The notes: generated by a model from the letters alone, not told the origin. Shown: positions 35,322 to 44,602, counted from the stretch's first letter. The stretch: 64,000 nt of DNA from CAIQQQ01 sp040399685 (GCA_040399685.1 JBBART010000019.1:34988-98987); one strand, 5' to 3'. Numbers and translations: made by a program.

Positions 35322-36647
35322 TCAGGTTCCGGGTGCCCCCAGCACGTCTGGCGCGGGCTCGATCATTTGTGCGCCGCCACGCTGGATCTCGAACAGCGCC
35401 AGGCCGCGCTTGACCGAGCCATCCGGTTGCAGGCCCAGCACGCCGTCCACGCCGGCGAAACCCTCGGGCCGGGCCAGCGAGGCGAGGGAGAAACCGCCCG
35501 CCGACGCCACCACGCGGGCGATGGCTGCAGCGTCATAGGCAAGGTCCGCCAGGCCTGGGGCCGGGACGCCGAAGCGTTGGGTGTATTGCTGGTCGAACGC
35601 CGAACGCGCCGCCGGATCGGGGGCCGCATACCAGGCGCCGGTCAGTTCCGCACCGCCGCGTGCGGCCGGGTTGGCCCACAAGGCAGGGCCAAGAACGCGC
35701 ACGGCAGGCTGGTCGATGTCGTAATACGGCAGCAGGCTGGCGATCTGCCCAAGCTGGTCGCCGGTGGCGGCGAGCAGCAGGGAGTCAAACGGTGGCGGCG
35801 GAATTGCCTTTCGCGACAACTCGGCTGCCTCCTTGCGCCCTTCGGCGGTGCGGGCGGCACGGGCGGCCTTGATTTGCGCGTCGATCGGACCGCGTCGGGC
35901 GGCGTAGCCGGAGACATCGCGCACCGCCACGTTGGCCGCCTGCATGCTGCCCTCGACGGTGTGAATGTCAGGCGTCGCAGCGCCGGCGCTGGAGACGGCC
36001 TGGACCAGCGCGTCCGACATCGCCCGGCCGAATTCACTGGGTGGGAGCAAGGCGGCGAAGCGGGACTTGCCCTGCGTCATGCTGGCCAATACCAGCCGGC
36101 GCACCTGCTGCTGGGGGGTGAGGCCCAACACCCACACGCCCGGGCGTTGCTGGGCGGCGTCCGACGTGAAGGCGAGCATGCCCACCCCGGCGGCCGTGGC
36201 AGGACCGGCGGCGGCGGCGGTTTCAGGCGCGGTCAGCGGGCCGAGGATCAGTCCGGCGCCGGCGGCAATGGCCTTTTGGGCGGCGGCGGCGGCGCCGTCT
36301 GGCGTGCCCTGGGTGTCGATCACGTCCAAAGCCGGGGCGCCCGGCATGTCCAGCGCCAGCTTGGCTGCCTGCGCAAGGGCCGTGCCGCTTTCCGCGTTCG
36401 GGCCGGTCAGCGGCGCCAGCAGCGCCACGCGCCGGCCGACGGGTGCTGTCGTGCCGGACTGCGGCCCGGCGGCCGTGGGCGCCAGCGGCCGCATGACCGT
36501 GGGGGTGCGTCCGCCTGGCGAATACGTGCTGGAGCCTGTGGAGCCGCACGCCGCAAGTGCTAGAGTGGTGGCCAGGAGAGCCCATGCCCCACCCATCCGA
36601 CCACGCCACACGCACCGAAGACCTGGAATCCGGAGCAGCAGTCTCAT
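35322..36647 (-). CDS. Penicillin-binding protein activator-like lipoprotein (LpoA/periplasmic-binding fold)
   Basis: Predicted lipoprotein, 441 aa. The signal peptide ends in a lipobox (TLALAACGS), so the mature protein would be anchored by Cys at about residue 34. The remainder is a type I periplasmic-binding fold: RRVALLAPLTGPNAESGTAL, AGAGLILGPLTAPETAAAAG, VGMLAFTSDA and LADLAYDAAAIARVVA. This is the LpoA C-terminal-domain-like family that stimulates PBP1A in E. coli; like E. coli lpoA, it is head-to-head with rsmI. The ATG at 36647 has GAAGGAG 6 bases upstream; a later ATG at 36596 lacks one. The 5' end overlaps the divergent rsmI start. Confidence 0.85.
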   Translation of the reverse strand: MRLLLRIPGLRCVWRGRMGGAWALLATTLALAACGSTGSSTYSPGGRTPTVMRPLAPTAAGPQSGTTAPVGRRVALLAPLTGPNAESGTALAQAAKLALDMPGAPALDVIDTQGTPDGAAAAAQKAIAAGAGLILGPLTAPETAAAAGPATAAGVGMLAFTSDAAQQRPGVWVLGLTPQQQVRRLVLASMTQGKSRFAALLPPSEFGRAMSDALVQAVSSAGAATPDIHTVEGSMQAANVAVRDVSGYAARRGPIDAQIKAARAARTAEGRKEAAELSRKAIPPPPFDSLLLAATGDQLGQIASLLPYYDIDQPAVRVLGPALWANPAARGGAELTGAWYAAPDPAARSAFDQQYTQRFGVPAPGLADLAYDAAAIARVVASAGGFSLASLARPEGFAGVDGVLGLQPDGSVKRGLALFEIQRGGAQMIEPAPDVLGAPGT

Positions 36648-37552
36648 CCGAGTCTCCTTCTGACGTCACGATTATGGAGATGGGCCCACGCACATCCCCT
36701 CCACCTGATGGACTTGTGCTGGTTTCCACGCCTATCGGCAACCTTGGTGACATGACACCGCGCGCCATTGCCACTTTGCGGGCCGCCGATCTGATCCTGT
36801 GCGAGGACACGCGCACCAGCGCCCGGCTTTTGTCTGCCTTCGATATACGCGGCCGCGTGGCGCCGATGCATGACCATAACGAGGAAGGCCGCATCCCCGG
36901 CATTCTGGCGATGCTGCGCGAGGGACGCCGGGTGGCGGTGATTTCGGATGCCGGCATGCCGCTGGTGTCGGACCCGGGATTTCGCCTGATGCGCGCCGCC
37001 TTGGCCGAGGGCTTGCCGGTGGGCGCCCTGCCCGGCGCCAATGCCGCCATGCTGGCGCTGGTGCTGTCGGGCCTGCCGCCGCAGCCGTTTCTGTTTCACG
37101 GCTTTCCGCCGCCGCGCCAGGCGGCCCGCGCCCGGTTGTTCACCGCCTTGCGCACCGCCGAGCGGGCCGGATTGTCGGCCACGACGATCTGGTATGAAGG
37201 ACCGCACCGGCTGGCCGAGACGCTGGCCGACATGGCCGATGCCTTCGGCCCCCGTCCGGCGGCGGTGGCGCGGGAGTTGACCAAGAAGTTCGAGGAGGTC
37301 CGCAGGGCCACTCTGCCCGAGCTGGCCGCCTATTATGCGGCCAACGACGCACGCGGCGAGATCACCATCGTGGTGGGGCCGCCGCCGGAGGACGTGGCCG
37401 ATGAGGCGGATGTGGATGCGTTGCTGACGCAGGCGCTGCTGGGGGCGTCGGTGAAGGAGGCGGTGGCGCAGGTGACGGCGGCGACGGGGTTGCCGCGCAA
37501 GCAGGTTTATGCGCGGGCTTTGGCTTTGTCGGGCGGTGCCCGACCTACTTAG
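36584..37552 (+). CDS. rsmI: 16S rRNA (cytidine-1402-2'-O)-methyltransferase RsmI
   Basis: SAM-dependent tetrapyrrole-methylase-fold enzyme that 2'-O-methylates C1402 of 16S rRNA. Core motifs are VLVSTPIGNLGDMTPRAIAT, ILCEDTRTSARLL, PMHDHNE, VAVISDAGMPLVSDPGFRLM, PGANAAMLALVLSGLP and FHGFPPPR. The ATG at 36584 is taken because AGGAG lies 6 bases upstream, giving 322 aa with an extra polar N-terminus of about 30 residues; the ATG at 36674 would give the more usual 292 aa but has no Shine-Dalgarno. The last codons (SGGARPT) fall in a small palindromic repeat (37528-37544). Confidence 0.93.
   Translation: MPHPSDHATRTEDLESGAAVSSESPSDVTIMEMGPRTSPPPDGLVLVSTPIGNLGDMTPRAIATLRAADLILCEDTRTSARLLSAFDIRGRVAPMHDHNEEGRIPGILAMLREGRRVAVISDAGMPLVSDPGFRLMRAALAEGLPVGALPGANAAMLALVLSGLPPQPFLFHGFPPPRQAARARLFTALRTAERAGLSATTIWYEGPHRLAETLADMADAFGPRPAAVARELTKKFEEVRRATLPELAAYYAANDARGEITIVVGPPPEDVADEADVDALLTQALLGASVKEAVAQVTAATGLPRKQVYARALALSGGARPT
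37528..37544. repeat. Small palindrome GTCGGGC-N3-GCCCGAC, second copy
   Basis: GTCGGGC-GGT-GCCCGAC overlaps the 3' end of rsmI and encodes its last residues. The same arms with spacer GTT occur at 20062-20078 beside thiC. In both places the palindrome is followed by C, giving GCCCGACC. It may be a REP-like repeat or terminator stem; only two copies are in the window. Confidence 0.5.
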
Positions 37553-37570
37553 GCGCGCAGAGGGCCTGTA

Positions 37571-40327
37571 TCAGCCGATGAGGCCGTCCTGCGCTTCGAG
37601 ATCCTGGCCGCCACTTGCCCAGAGTCCCTGGCGTGTGATCTCGGCGGTCTGTGGGCGGCCGAGCAGGAAGCCTTGCACGTTGCCGCATTTCATATGGCGC
37701 AGCATCGCCAGTTGCTCCTGCGTCTCCACGCCTTCGGCCACGACCTCCAGCCCAAGCGCGCGGGCCATGGCCAGCATGGCTTCCACCAGCGCCCGCGCCT
37801 GACGGTCGCTGTTGAGGGCGCGCATGAAGCTGCGGTCGATCTTCACCTGGTCGAACGGGAAGTTGCGCAGATAGCTGAGGCTGGAATGAGCCGAGCCGAA
37901 ATCATCCAGCACCATCCGAACGCCCATGCCGCGCAAGGACTGCATGATGCTGATGACGTGATCGCTCTTTTCCAGCAGGACGCCTTCCGTCACCTCAAGA
38001 TCCAGCCGTTCCGGGGCGAGGCCGGTGCGGCGCAACACCTCGGCCAGATGCGCCAGCAGATCGGTTCCGCGAAACCATGACGGCGACAGGTTGACCGCCA
38101 CATGCATCGGCCGCGCCCAGGTGGCGGCTTCGGCGCAGGCGGTCTCGATCACCCAGCGGCCGAGCGGGACGATCAGCCCGGTCTGTTCGGCAACCGGGAT
38201 GAACTCGGCTGGTGAGGTGGGGCCGCGTTGCTTGTGGTTCCAGCGCAGCAGGGCCTCGAACGCCACCGGCTGGCCGGTCTGGGTGTCGCAGATCGGCTGG
38301 TAGGCCAAGGTGAACTGTTGGGTTTCCACCGCCTCACGCAGGTCCAGCTCCATCTGCGCGCGATGACGCTCGCGCAGCCCATCCTCGCTGGCATAGGCGC
38401 GCCAGGCGTTGCGGCCGACCGATTTTGCCTCATACAGCGCGGTGTCGGCGTTGCGCAGCAGCAATTCCACCGTGGCGCCGTCGGTGGGGTAGAAGGCCAC
38501 GCCGATAGAGGCGCCGATGCGGACCAGTTCGCCGTTCACCAGATAGGGCAACGCCAGCGAATCGAGCAGCATCCGGGCCGCATGTTCCACCGCATTCCGG
38601 GACCGCCCGTTGAGCACAAGGGCGAATTCGTCGCCGCCCAGCCGCGCCACCACATCGGTGTCGCGCAGCACGTCGCGCATGCGGCGCGCCACCAGCTTCA
38701 GCAGCGTGTCGCCGGCCTCGTGGCCGAGCGTGTCGTTCACGTTTTTAAAGTAGTCGAGGTCGAGGCAGAGCACGCTCAGGGGTTGCCCCGTGCGCTGGGC
38801 CGCCAGCAACGCCGCCTCCAGCTTGGGGCCGAAGCCGTTGCGGTTGGAGAGACCTGTCAGGTAGTCGAGGCCCGCTGCGGCCCCCAGCATCTCCTCGGCG
38901 GCAGCGCGGGCGGTGATGTCGGTGTAGGTTTGCAAGCGGCCGCCATCGGCCAGCACGCGGGTGCGGACCTCCAGCAGCATGCCATTGTTCAGGCGGCGCT
39001 CGCTGACAATCTCGCGCAGCGGCAGCACGACCGGGTTTGGGCGTATCCGATCAGGCTCCGCACTGGCCAGAAGTGTATCGAAATCGCCCAGAGGGTCGTC
39101 GATTTCGAAGGGGGCGGAGCCGCCATTCTTCATATCCAGCGGCAGCAACGCCAGCAGTTCCAGTGCCCGTTGGTTGAACACCTGCGGGCGATGCTGGGCA
39201 TCGACCATCACGATGCCCTGGCTCATGGCCTCTAGCGTGGCTTCAAGCAGGCGAGACTTGTCAGCATATTGCTCCTGGCTGTCGCGCAATGCGGCACGTG
39301 CGCGCTTCAGGTCGGTCTGGCGACGCACGACCAGCGTCATCACGGCCAGCAGCAGCACCGTCAGCAATGCGGCCAGCATCATGTCGGACCGTCGGTTGGC
39401 TTCATGTACCGCAAGGATTTCCGCCTCCGCGATGCCCACGCTGACGAACAGGGGAAAACCCCGAACGCCGCGAAACGACTCCACGCGCCGGATGCCATCG
39501 AGGCTGCTGGACGTCAGCAGCGTGCCAGCGCGTTCATGGGCGAATGCTGCAAGCAACGAATCGCGGGCGATCGATGTGCCGACCGCCATGCCGCCGTTGC
39601 CAGCCCCCAACGCCGCCGCGCGGATAATGCCATCCGTGCCGACCAGTGCAATGAGACCGTCCAGGCCGATATCGATGGAGTGGTAGAAACGCGACAAATA
39701 CAACGGATCGAGCGACACCACGACCACGCCGTCGAACACGCCGTCGGCCGTGAAAATCTTGCGGGTCAGTTGGATGGACGGCTTGTTGCTGGCGCGTCCC
39801 GTCACGGGCTTGCTGATGAACAACTCGTCGACCGCAGAATCCCGCTGCACCCGAAAATGCTCACGGTCGCTCAAATCGATCCCGCTGCCGTTCGGCGCAA
39901 AATTGGACGACGCCAGGATGCCATTGCGATCGATGCGCGAGATCTGGAACGTCATGTCCGTGAGCGACTGGGTGTCACGCGCCCACGCCACCATGTCGAA
40001 CCCGGCGGGGTCCTGCCGGTAGGCCTGCCGGATATACAGCAGCGACTGGTCAATCGCCTTCAGGGAGCGGAGGGTGCTTTCCTCGAACGCGCGCGCCAGG
40101 TTGGCTGTGTTCTGCGATGCCGCGGCAATGGCCTGGGCGCGTTCGGCCAGCAAGGCATAATACAGGCCGGTCCAGATCAACAGGATGCAGGACAGGCCGA
40201 GCATCACACCCAGACTGGGCCAAGCCGTCCGCAGGCCGGACAACATGTTTGCCGCAGCCGCAGCCGGGGCGGCTCTGTCAGCACTCGGATTGCGGCCATT
40301 TGCCGAAGCATCCCCGGCGATGGCCAT
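37571..40327 (-). CDS. Membrane Cache-PAS-GGDEF-EAL cyclic-di-GMP enzyme
   Basis: 918 aa from the ATG at 40327 (AAGGGG about 11 bases upstream; an ATG at 40354 is also in frame). Order: TM1 (about 38-61), periplasmic dCache-like domain (about 65-300), TM2 (about 320-340, LAALLTVLLLAVMTLVV), PAS (about 370-480), GGDEF (TGLSNRNGFGPKLE, LDLDYFKNVNDTLGHEAGD, intact active site LGGDEFAL) and EAL (FEALLRWNH, VNLSPSWF, LEVTEGVL, LDDFGSAHSSLSYLRNFPFD, VVAEGVETQEQL). Catalytic motifs of both domains look complete, so it may make or break c-di-GMP; net activity cannot be predicted. No RxxD inhibitory site is apparent before GGDEF. It lies convergent with rsmI. Confidence 0.93.
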   Translation of the reverse strand: MAIAGDASANGRNPSADRAAPAAAAANMLSGLRTAWPSLGVMLGLSCILLIWTGLYYALLAERAQAIAAASQNTANLARAFEESTLRSLKAIDQSLLYIRQAYRQDPAGFDMVAWARDTQSLTDMTFQISRIDRNGILASSNFAPNGSGIDLSDREHFRVQRDSAVDELFISKPVTGRASNKPSIQLTRKIFTADGVFDGVVVVSLDPLYLSRFYHSIDIGLDGLIALVGTDGIIRAAALGAGNGGMAVGTSIARDSLLAAFAHERAGTLLTSSSLDGIRRVESFRGVRGFPLFVSVGIAEAEILAVHEANRRSDMMLAALLTVLLLAVMTLVVRRQTDLKRARAALRDSQEQYADKSRLLEATLEAMSQGIVMVDAQHRPQVFNQRALELLALLPLDMKNGGSAPFEIDDPLGDFDTLLASAEPDRIRPNPVVLPLREIVSERRLNNGMLLEVRTRVLADGGRLQTYTDITARAAAEEMLGAAAGLDYLTGLSNRNGFGPKLEAALLAAQRTGQPLSVLCLDLDYFKNVNDTLGHEAGDTLLKLVARRMRDVLRDTDVVARLGGDEFALVLNGRSRNAVEHAARMLLDSLALPYLVNGELVRIGASIGVAFYPTDGATVELLLRNADTALYEAKSVGRNAWRAYASEDGLRERHRAQMELDLREAVETQQFTLAYQPICDTQTGQPVAFEALLRWNHKQRGPTSPAEFIPVAEQTGLIVPLGRWVIETACAEAATWARPMHVAVNLSPSWFRGTDLLAHLAEVLRRTGLAPERLDLEVTEGVLLEKSDHVISIMQSLRGMGVRMVLDDFGSAHSSLSYLRNFPFDQVKIDRSFMRALNSDRQARALVEAMLAMARALGLEVVAEGVETQEQLAMLRHMKCGNVQGFLLGRPQTAEITRQGLWASGGQDLEAQDGLIG

Positions 40328-40385
40328 TCCAACACAACCCCTTGTCACAACCATGCGCCCATGACGGGCACGAGGAGTCCCTGTG

Positions 40386-40715
40386 TCAGCCGGTGATCTT
40401 GAGCCCCGCTACACCGGCGAGTATCAGCATCACGCACCCGATGCGCAGCAGACCGGCCGGTTCGCCCTCCATGAGGATTCCCCAGGCCAAGCCGCCCGCA
40501 GCCCCTATGCCAGTCCAGACCGCATAGACGGTGCCCATCGGCAAAACCCGCAGTGACTGCGACATACATAGGAAACTAAAGGCCATTGATGCAACAGTCG
40601 CGACACTTTCATACAATCGTGTGAAGCCGTTCGATTGCTTGAGGAGAACGACCCAGCCAACTTCCCCAAGTCCGGCCAAAGCAAGCCAGACCCAGGGATT
40701 GAGCGTTGGCAACAC
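40386..40715 (-). CDS. sugE: SMR-family efflux protein, SugE/Gdx-like
   Basis: Four-helix small multidrug resistance protein, 109 aa. The essential membrane Glu is in WLALAGLGEVGWVVLLKQSN, and MGTVYAVWTGIGAAGGLAWG matches the SugE/guanidinium-exporter (Gdx) side of the family better than EmrE. The start is a GTG directly after the asd stop (TGA then GTG, no gap) with no separate Shine-Dalgarno, so translation probably depends on termination-reinitiation from asd. No guanidine riboswitch is visible upstream. It may be an exporter of guanidinium or quaternary compounds. Confidence 0.85.
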   Translation of the reverse strand: MLPTLNPWVWLALAGLGEVGWVVLLKQSNGFTRLYESVATVASMAFSFLCMSQSLRVLPMGTVYAVWTGIGAAGGLAWGILMEGEPAGLLRIGCVMLILAGVAGLKITG

Positions 40716-41744
40716 TCAGGCCGCTTTTTGCGACAGCAGGTTCATGGCGACCATCGTCTCGGCAATCTGCACTGCGTTCAGGGCAGCGCCCTTGCGCAGG
40801 TTGTCGGACACGCACCAGAAGGCGATGCCGTTTTCGATGGTCGGGTCCTTGCGGATGCGGCTGACGAAGGTGGCATCTTCGCCGGCGCAGTCGAGCGGGG
40901 TGATGTAGCCGCCGTCTTCGCGGTTATCCATCACCACCACGCCCGGCGCGTCGCGCAGGGCCTGGCGGACCTGCTCGACGGTGACGGGATTGTGGAATTC
41001 CACGTTCACCGATTCGGAGTGGCCGATAAACACCGGCACGCGCACGCAGGTGGCGTGAACGGCGATGTCTGGGTCGAGGATCTTTTTGGTTTCGACCACC
41101 ATCTTCCACTCTTCCTTCGTGGAACCGTCTTCCATGAAGCTGTCGATGTGGGGGATGCAGTTGAAGGCGATCGGCTTGGTGAAGATCTCGGTCTGGGCGG
41201 GGTCGTTGACGAAGCTGCCCTTGGTCTGGCGGAACAGTTCGTCCATGCCTTCCTTGCCGGCGCCGCTGACGGATTGGTAGGTGGAGACGACGACGCGCTT
41301 GATCTTGAACAGATCGTGCAGCGGCTTCAGGGCCACCAGCATCTGGATGGTGGAGCAGTTCGGGTTGGCGACGATGCCGCGACGGATTTTGTTCAGGGCC
41401 TGCGGGTTCACCTCGGGGATGACCAACGGCACGTCTGGGTCCATGCGGAACTGGCTGGTGTTGTCGATCACCAGGCAGCCGGCGGCGGCAGCGCGGGGGG
41501 CGTGGACGGCGGAGATGGCCGCACCCGGGCTGAACAGGCCGATATCGGTGCCGGTGAAGTCGAATGTGTCGAGGTTCTTGACCGTGAGGACCCGTTTGTC
41601 GCCGAACGAGATCTCCTGGCCGACCGAGCGCGCCGAGGCGAGGGCGACGATATCGGTAATGGGGAAATTGCGCTCGTACAGGGTTTTTATGATCTCGCGT
41701 CCGACTGCCCCGGTGGCGCCGACAACCGCGACCCTGTAGCCCAT
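40716..41744 (-). CDS. asd: Aspartate-semialdehyde dehydrogenase
   Basis: NADPH-dependent reduction of aspartyl phosphate, the branch point to lysine/diaminopimelate, threonine and methionine; 342 aa. The N-terminal NADP loop is VAVVGATGAVGREIIKTL. The catalytic Cys is in VANPNCSTIQM, substrate-binding residues in STYQSVSGAGKEGMDEL, and the catalytic His in CVRVPVFIGHSESVNVEF. It stands immediately upstream of the SMR gene, which it probably co-expresses. Confidence 0.97.
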   Translation of the reverse strand: MGYRVAVVGATGAVGREIIKTLYERNFPITDIVALASARSVGQEISFGDKRVLTVKNLDTFDFTGTDIGLFSPGAAISAVHAPRAAAAGCLVIDNTSQFRMDPDVPLVIPEVNPQALNKIRRGIVANPNCSTIQMLVALKPLHDLFKIKRVVVSTYQSVSGAGKEGMDELFRQTKGSFVNDPAQTEIFTKPIAFNCIPHIDSFMEDGSTKEEWKMVVETKKILDPDIAVHATCVRVPVFIGHSESVNVEFHNPVTVEQVRQALRDAPGVVVMDNREDGGYITPLDCAGEDATFVSRIRKDPTIENGIAFWCVSDNLRKGAALNAVQIAETMVAMNLLSQKAA

Positions 41745-41855
41745 ATTCCCATTCCTTCTTGCGCCGCAGCCAAAATCGGCTTGCGAGTCATTGAGCGGTA
41801 ATGAGGATATGGGCTTCCCACAAGCATTGCTTGCGAAGGGCTGGGTTGAGTTTTG

Positions 41856-42794
41856 TCAGCCGGCCAGCAGGGCCTCGCGGTAGATGGCCGTGTGGGCCAC
41901 GCCGTCGGCGCCGATGATTCCGCGATACATGCCGGACGAGTTGAACGGCAGGGTGACGTGCCCGGCCGCATCCACCGCGATCAGGCCGCCGGAGCCGCCG
42001 ATGAGGCCGAGATCGGCCACCACCTTGGACGCCGCCTGTTCCACGGTTTCACCGAGATAGCGCATGCGGCTGGCGATTTCGTGGGCGGCGGCGTGGCGGA
42101 TGAAGAATTCGCCATGGCCGGTGGCGGAGACGGCGCAGGTGGCGTTGTCGGCCCAGGTGCCGGCGCCGAACACCGGGCAGTCGCCGATGCGGCCGGGGGC
42201 CTTGCCCGTCATGCCGCCGGTGGAGGTGGCGGCGGCGACAGTGCCGTGGGCGTCGCACGCGACGGCGCCGACGGTGCCGTGTTTGGCGGCGTCGTCACGC
42301 GTGTCCTCGGCGGTTTGGCGGCGGCGTTCGAGTTCGGATTGCAGGGCGTCCCACCGGCGGTCGGTGTGGAAATGGGCGGCGGGGGCGAAGGGGACGCCCT
42401 GGGCGCGGCTGAAATCTTCGGCGCCGCGCCCGTGCAGCAGGACGTGTTCGGAGGCGAGGACGGCGCGGGCGGCCAGGATGGGGTTGCGGGGGCCCAAGAT
42501 GCCGGCGACGGCGCCGGCTTCGCGGTCCGCGCCGTTCATGATGGCGGCGTCCATCTCGTGTTGGCCGGCAGAGGTGTAGACCGCACCGTGGCCGGCGTTG
42601 AACTGGGGGTCGTTCTCAAGGGCGATCACGGCCTGGGTGACGGCGTCCAACGCCGAGCCGCCGGCGGCGAGGATGGCGTGGCCGGCGAGGAGGGCGCGGC
42701 GGAGGCCGGCGTGATGGGCGGCTTCGGCCTCTGGCGTCATGCTGTCGCGGCGCATGGTGCCGGCGCCGCCGTGGATGGCGAGAATGGCTGGCAT
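41856..42794 (-). CDS. iaaA: Isoaspartyl peptidase/L-asparaginase (Ntn hydrolase)
   Basis: Type III asparaginase, 312 aa, that self-cleaves before a Thr nucleophile and hydrolyses beta-aspartyl peptides and asparagine. It opens ILAIHGGAGTM; the autocleavage site is visible as KHGTVGAVACDAHGTVAAAT (Thr after HG), with TSTGGMTGKAPGRIGDCPV and SATGHGEFFIRHAAAHEIA downstream, all family signatures. It is the last gene of the peptide-uptake operon, 18 bases after the M55 peptidase, matching the iaaA-gsiABCD linkage known in E. coli. Confidence 0.95.
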   Translation of the reverse strand: MPAILAIHGGAGTMRRDSMTPEAEAAHHAGLRRALLAGHAILAAGGSALDAVTQAVIALENDPQFNAGHGAVYTSAGQHEMDAAIMNGADREAGAVAGILGPRNPILAARAVLASEHVLLHGRGAEDFSRAQGVPFAPAAHFHTDRRWDALQSELERRRQTAEDTRDDAAKHGTVGAVACDAHGTVAAATSTGGMTGKAPGRIGDCPVFGAGTWADNATCAVSATGHGEFFIRHAAAHEIASRMRYLGETVEQAASKVVADLGLIGGSGGLIAVDAAGHVTLPFNSSGMYRGIIGADGVAHTAIYREALLAG

Positions 42795-42812
42795 GGTGGG
42801 GTTCCTTCAGAT

Positions 42813-43631
42813 TTAGCGCAGGGACGCGGAGGCGGCGGAGATGGTGTTGATCCAGCCGAGCACGTCGCGCATGGAGGCGGCTTCGAAGGCGACGCCGCGC
42901 GGGGAGATGCGGGTGGCGGTGGGGATGATGGCGGCAAGGTCGGCGAGCGCCACGGAATTGAGATCGATTTCCAACAGGTACGGTGCTGGGATGAGGGCCG
43001 GTTTGCAGGTGGACAGGCCGCGCAGGGCGGCTGCGGCGCCGACGCGGATGTCGTGGCAGGCGCGTTCTGGCGAGAGCGAGCGGGCGGCGCGCTGGCCGAG
43101 GGCGTGTTTGACGATGACCTGCTGGGCGCCGGGGAACATGCCGCCGCATTGGGACATCAGGCAGTCGTCGCCGGTGAGCAGGGCGACGGGGATTCCGAGG
43201 CTGCCGGCGTAGGCGCCGTAGAGGGTGGCCTCGGCGCAGTCGATGCCGTTGACGCGGATGCTGGCGAAGGCGAAGCCGTTGATGGTGTGGGACAGGATTC
43301 CGTGCTGGCCGGCGCCGGCGTGGTAGCCGGTGAAGAAGACTGCGTCGAAGGTGTCGTCGAGGCCGGCGCACATGCCGGCGGGTTTGGGGCGGCCGAGCAG
43401 GAGTTCGGCGCGGGGGTCCAGCAGTTCGGGCAGGATGTTGGTCTGGGGGCCGTGGCTGTCGTTGACCAGGACTTCCTTGGCCCCGGCCTCGAAGGCGCCG
43501 GCGATGGCGGCGCTGACTTCGGCGGTCATCAGGCGGCGGGCGCGTTCGTATTCGGGGTTGCCGGGCTGGCCCTGGGCCGGGGAGACCACGCCGGCCACGC
43601 CTTCGATGTCGGCGGAGATGAAGATCTTCAT
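42813..43631 (-). CDS. M55-family D-aminopeptidase (DppA-like)
   Basis: Zinc D-aminopeptidase related to Bacillus DppA, 272 aa. Metal-binding motifs are at the N-terminus (MKIFISADIEGVAGVVSPAQ), VLVNDSHGPQTNILPELL, VFFTGYHAGAGQHGILSHTI and LLTGDDCL. DppA-type enzymes release D-amino acids from peptides and fit a role in recycling cell-wall-derived peptides. The ATG at 43631 overlaps the P1 peptidase stop by four bases, so the frame further upstream is shadow sequence. Confidence 0.93.
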   Translation of the reverse strand: MKIFISADIEGVAGVVSPAQGQPGNPEYERARRLMTAEVSAAIAGAFEAGAKEVLVNDSHGPQTNILPELLDPRAELLLGRPKPAGMCAGLDDTFDAVFFTGYHAGAGQHGILSHTINGFAFASIRVNGIDCAEATLYGAYAGSLGIPVALLTGDDCLMSQCGGMFPGAQQVIVKHALGQRAARSLSPERACHDIRVGAAAALRGLSTCKPALIPAPYLLEIDLNSVALADLAAIIPTATRISPRGVAFEAASMRDVLGWINTISAASASLR

Positions 43632-44602
43632 GGCGTGTCCTTCAGGGCGCTGGCCAGGCCGGGCCTGGTGTGGCCAGCGCGGCCAATGGTGGTTTCGGCG
43701 TGCATGAGCGCGTCGATGACTGATTCCTGGGTGGTGTCGGCCATGGCTTCGAACAGGGCGTCGATGCGGTGTTCGGCGAGCATGCGCATCGGCAGGAGGT
43801 CGGTCTTGGCGGGGTGGCTTGTGCGGTTGGCGGTGGTGAAGCCGATGGCGACGTCGCCGCTGCCGTGCCCCCAGAAGCTGCCGATTCGGGCGAGGCCGAC
43901 GCCGAAGCGGCGCAGGACGCGCTGGAGCTGGCGGTGGTCCAGCGGGATGTCGGTGGCCATGACGACGATGACCGAGCCGCGTTCGGGGGTTGGGGTGGTG
44001 GGAGTGCCGATCCGTTGGCCGTCTGGCAGGCGGAGGTCGCCGGCGCGGCCGAAATTGCAGAGGGAGAGAACGCCGAGGTGGAAGTCCTCGCCGTCGAGCG
44101 TGATCTGGCGGGAGGCGGTGCCGATGCCGCCTTTGAAGCCGAAGCAGCTCATCCCTGCCCCGGCACCGATGGCGCCGCTGGCGAAGCTGGTGTCGGCGGC
44201 GGCGATGGCGGACAGGGCATCGGCTTCGGTGAGGGCCATGGCCTGGATGTCGTTGAGGTAGCCGTCGTTGCACTCGCCCACCACCGGGTTGACGGTGGGC
44301 AGGCGGCGGCCGATGCCGGGATTGGCGGCGACGGCGCGGCGGATGAGGGCGTTGGCGCAGGTGCCGACCGAGAAGGTGTTGGTGAGCAGGATGGGGGTTT
44401 CGAGCTGGCCCAGCTCGTCGATCTGCATGAGGCCCACGCTTTTGCCGAAGCCGTTCAGGACGACTGAGGCGGCGATGGGGCGGTCTCGGTAGATGTCGCC
44501 GTTGTGCGGCAGGATGGCGGTGATGCCGGTGCGGAGGTCGCCGTCGATCAGGGTGTGGTGGCCGACGCGGAGGCCCGGGACGTCGGTGATGCGGCCGGTC
44601 AT
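43628..44602 (-). CDS. P1-family peptidase (DmpA/BapA-like beta-peptidyl aminopeptidase)
   Basis: Autoprocessing Ser-type aminopeptidase of the DmpA family, 324 aa. It starts MTGRITDVPGLRVGHHTL, with NGFGKSVGLMQIDELGQLET and TNTFSVGTCANALIRR in the first half. The nucleophile Ser follows the self-cleavage point in ERGSVIVVMATDIPLDHRQL, the family signature. Homologues cleave beta-amino-acid or D-amino-acid peptides. It overlaps the DppC-like permease and the M55 gene by four bases each, so is tightly bound to the peptide transporter. Confidence 0.93.
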   Translation of the reverse strand: MTGRITDVPGLRVGHHTLIDGDLRTGITAILPHNGDIYRDRPIAASVVLNGFGKSVGLMQIDELGQLETPILLTNTFSVGTCANALIRRAVAANPGIGRRLPTVNPVVGECNDGYLNDIQAMALTEADALSAIAAADTSFASGAIGAGAGMSCFGFKGGIGTASRQITLDGEDFHLGVLSLCNFGRAGDLRLPDGQRIGTPTTPTPERGSVIVVMATDIPLDHRQLQRVLRRFGVGLARIGSFWGHGSGDVAIGFTTANRTSHPAKTDLLPMRMLAEHRIDALFEAMADTTQESVIDALMHAETTIGRAGHTRPGLASALKDTP

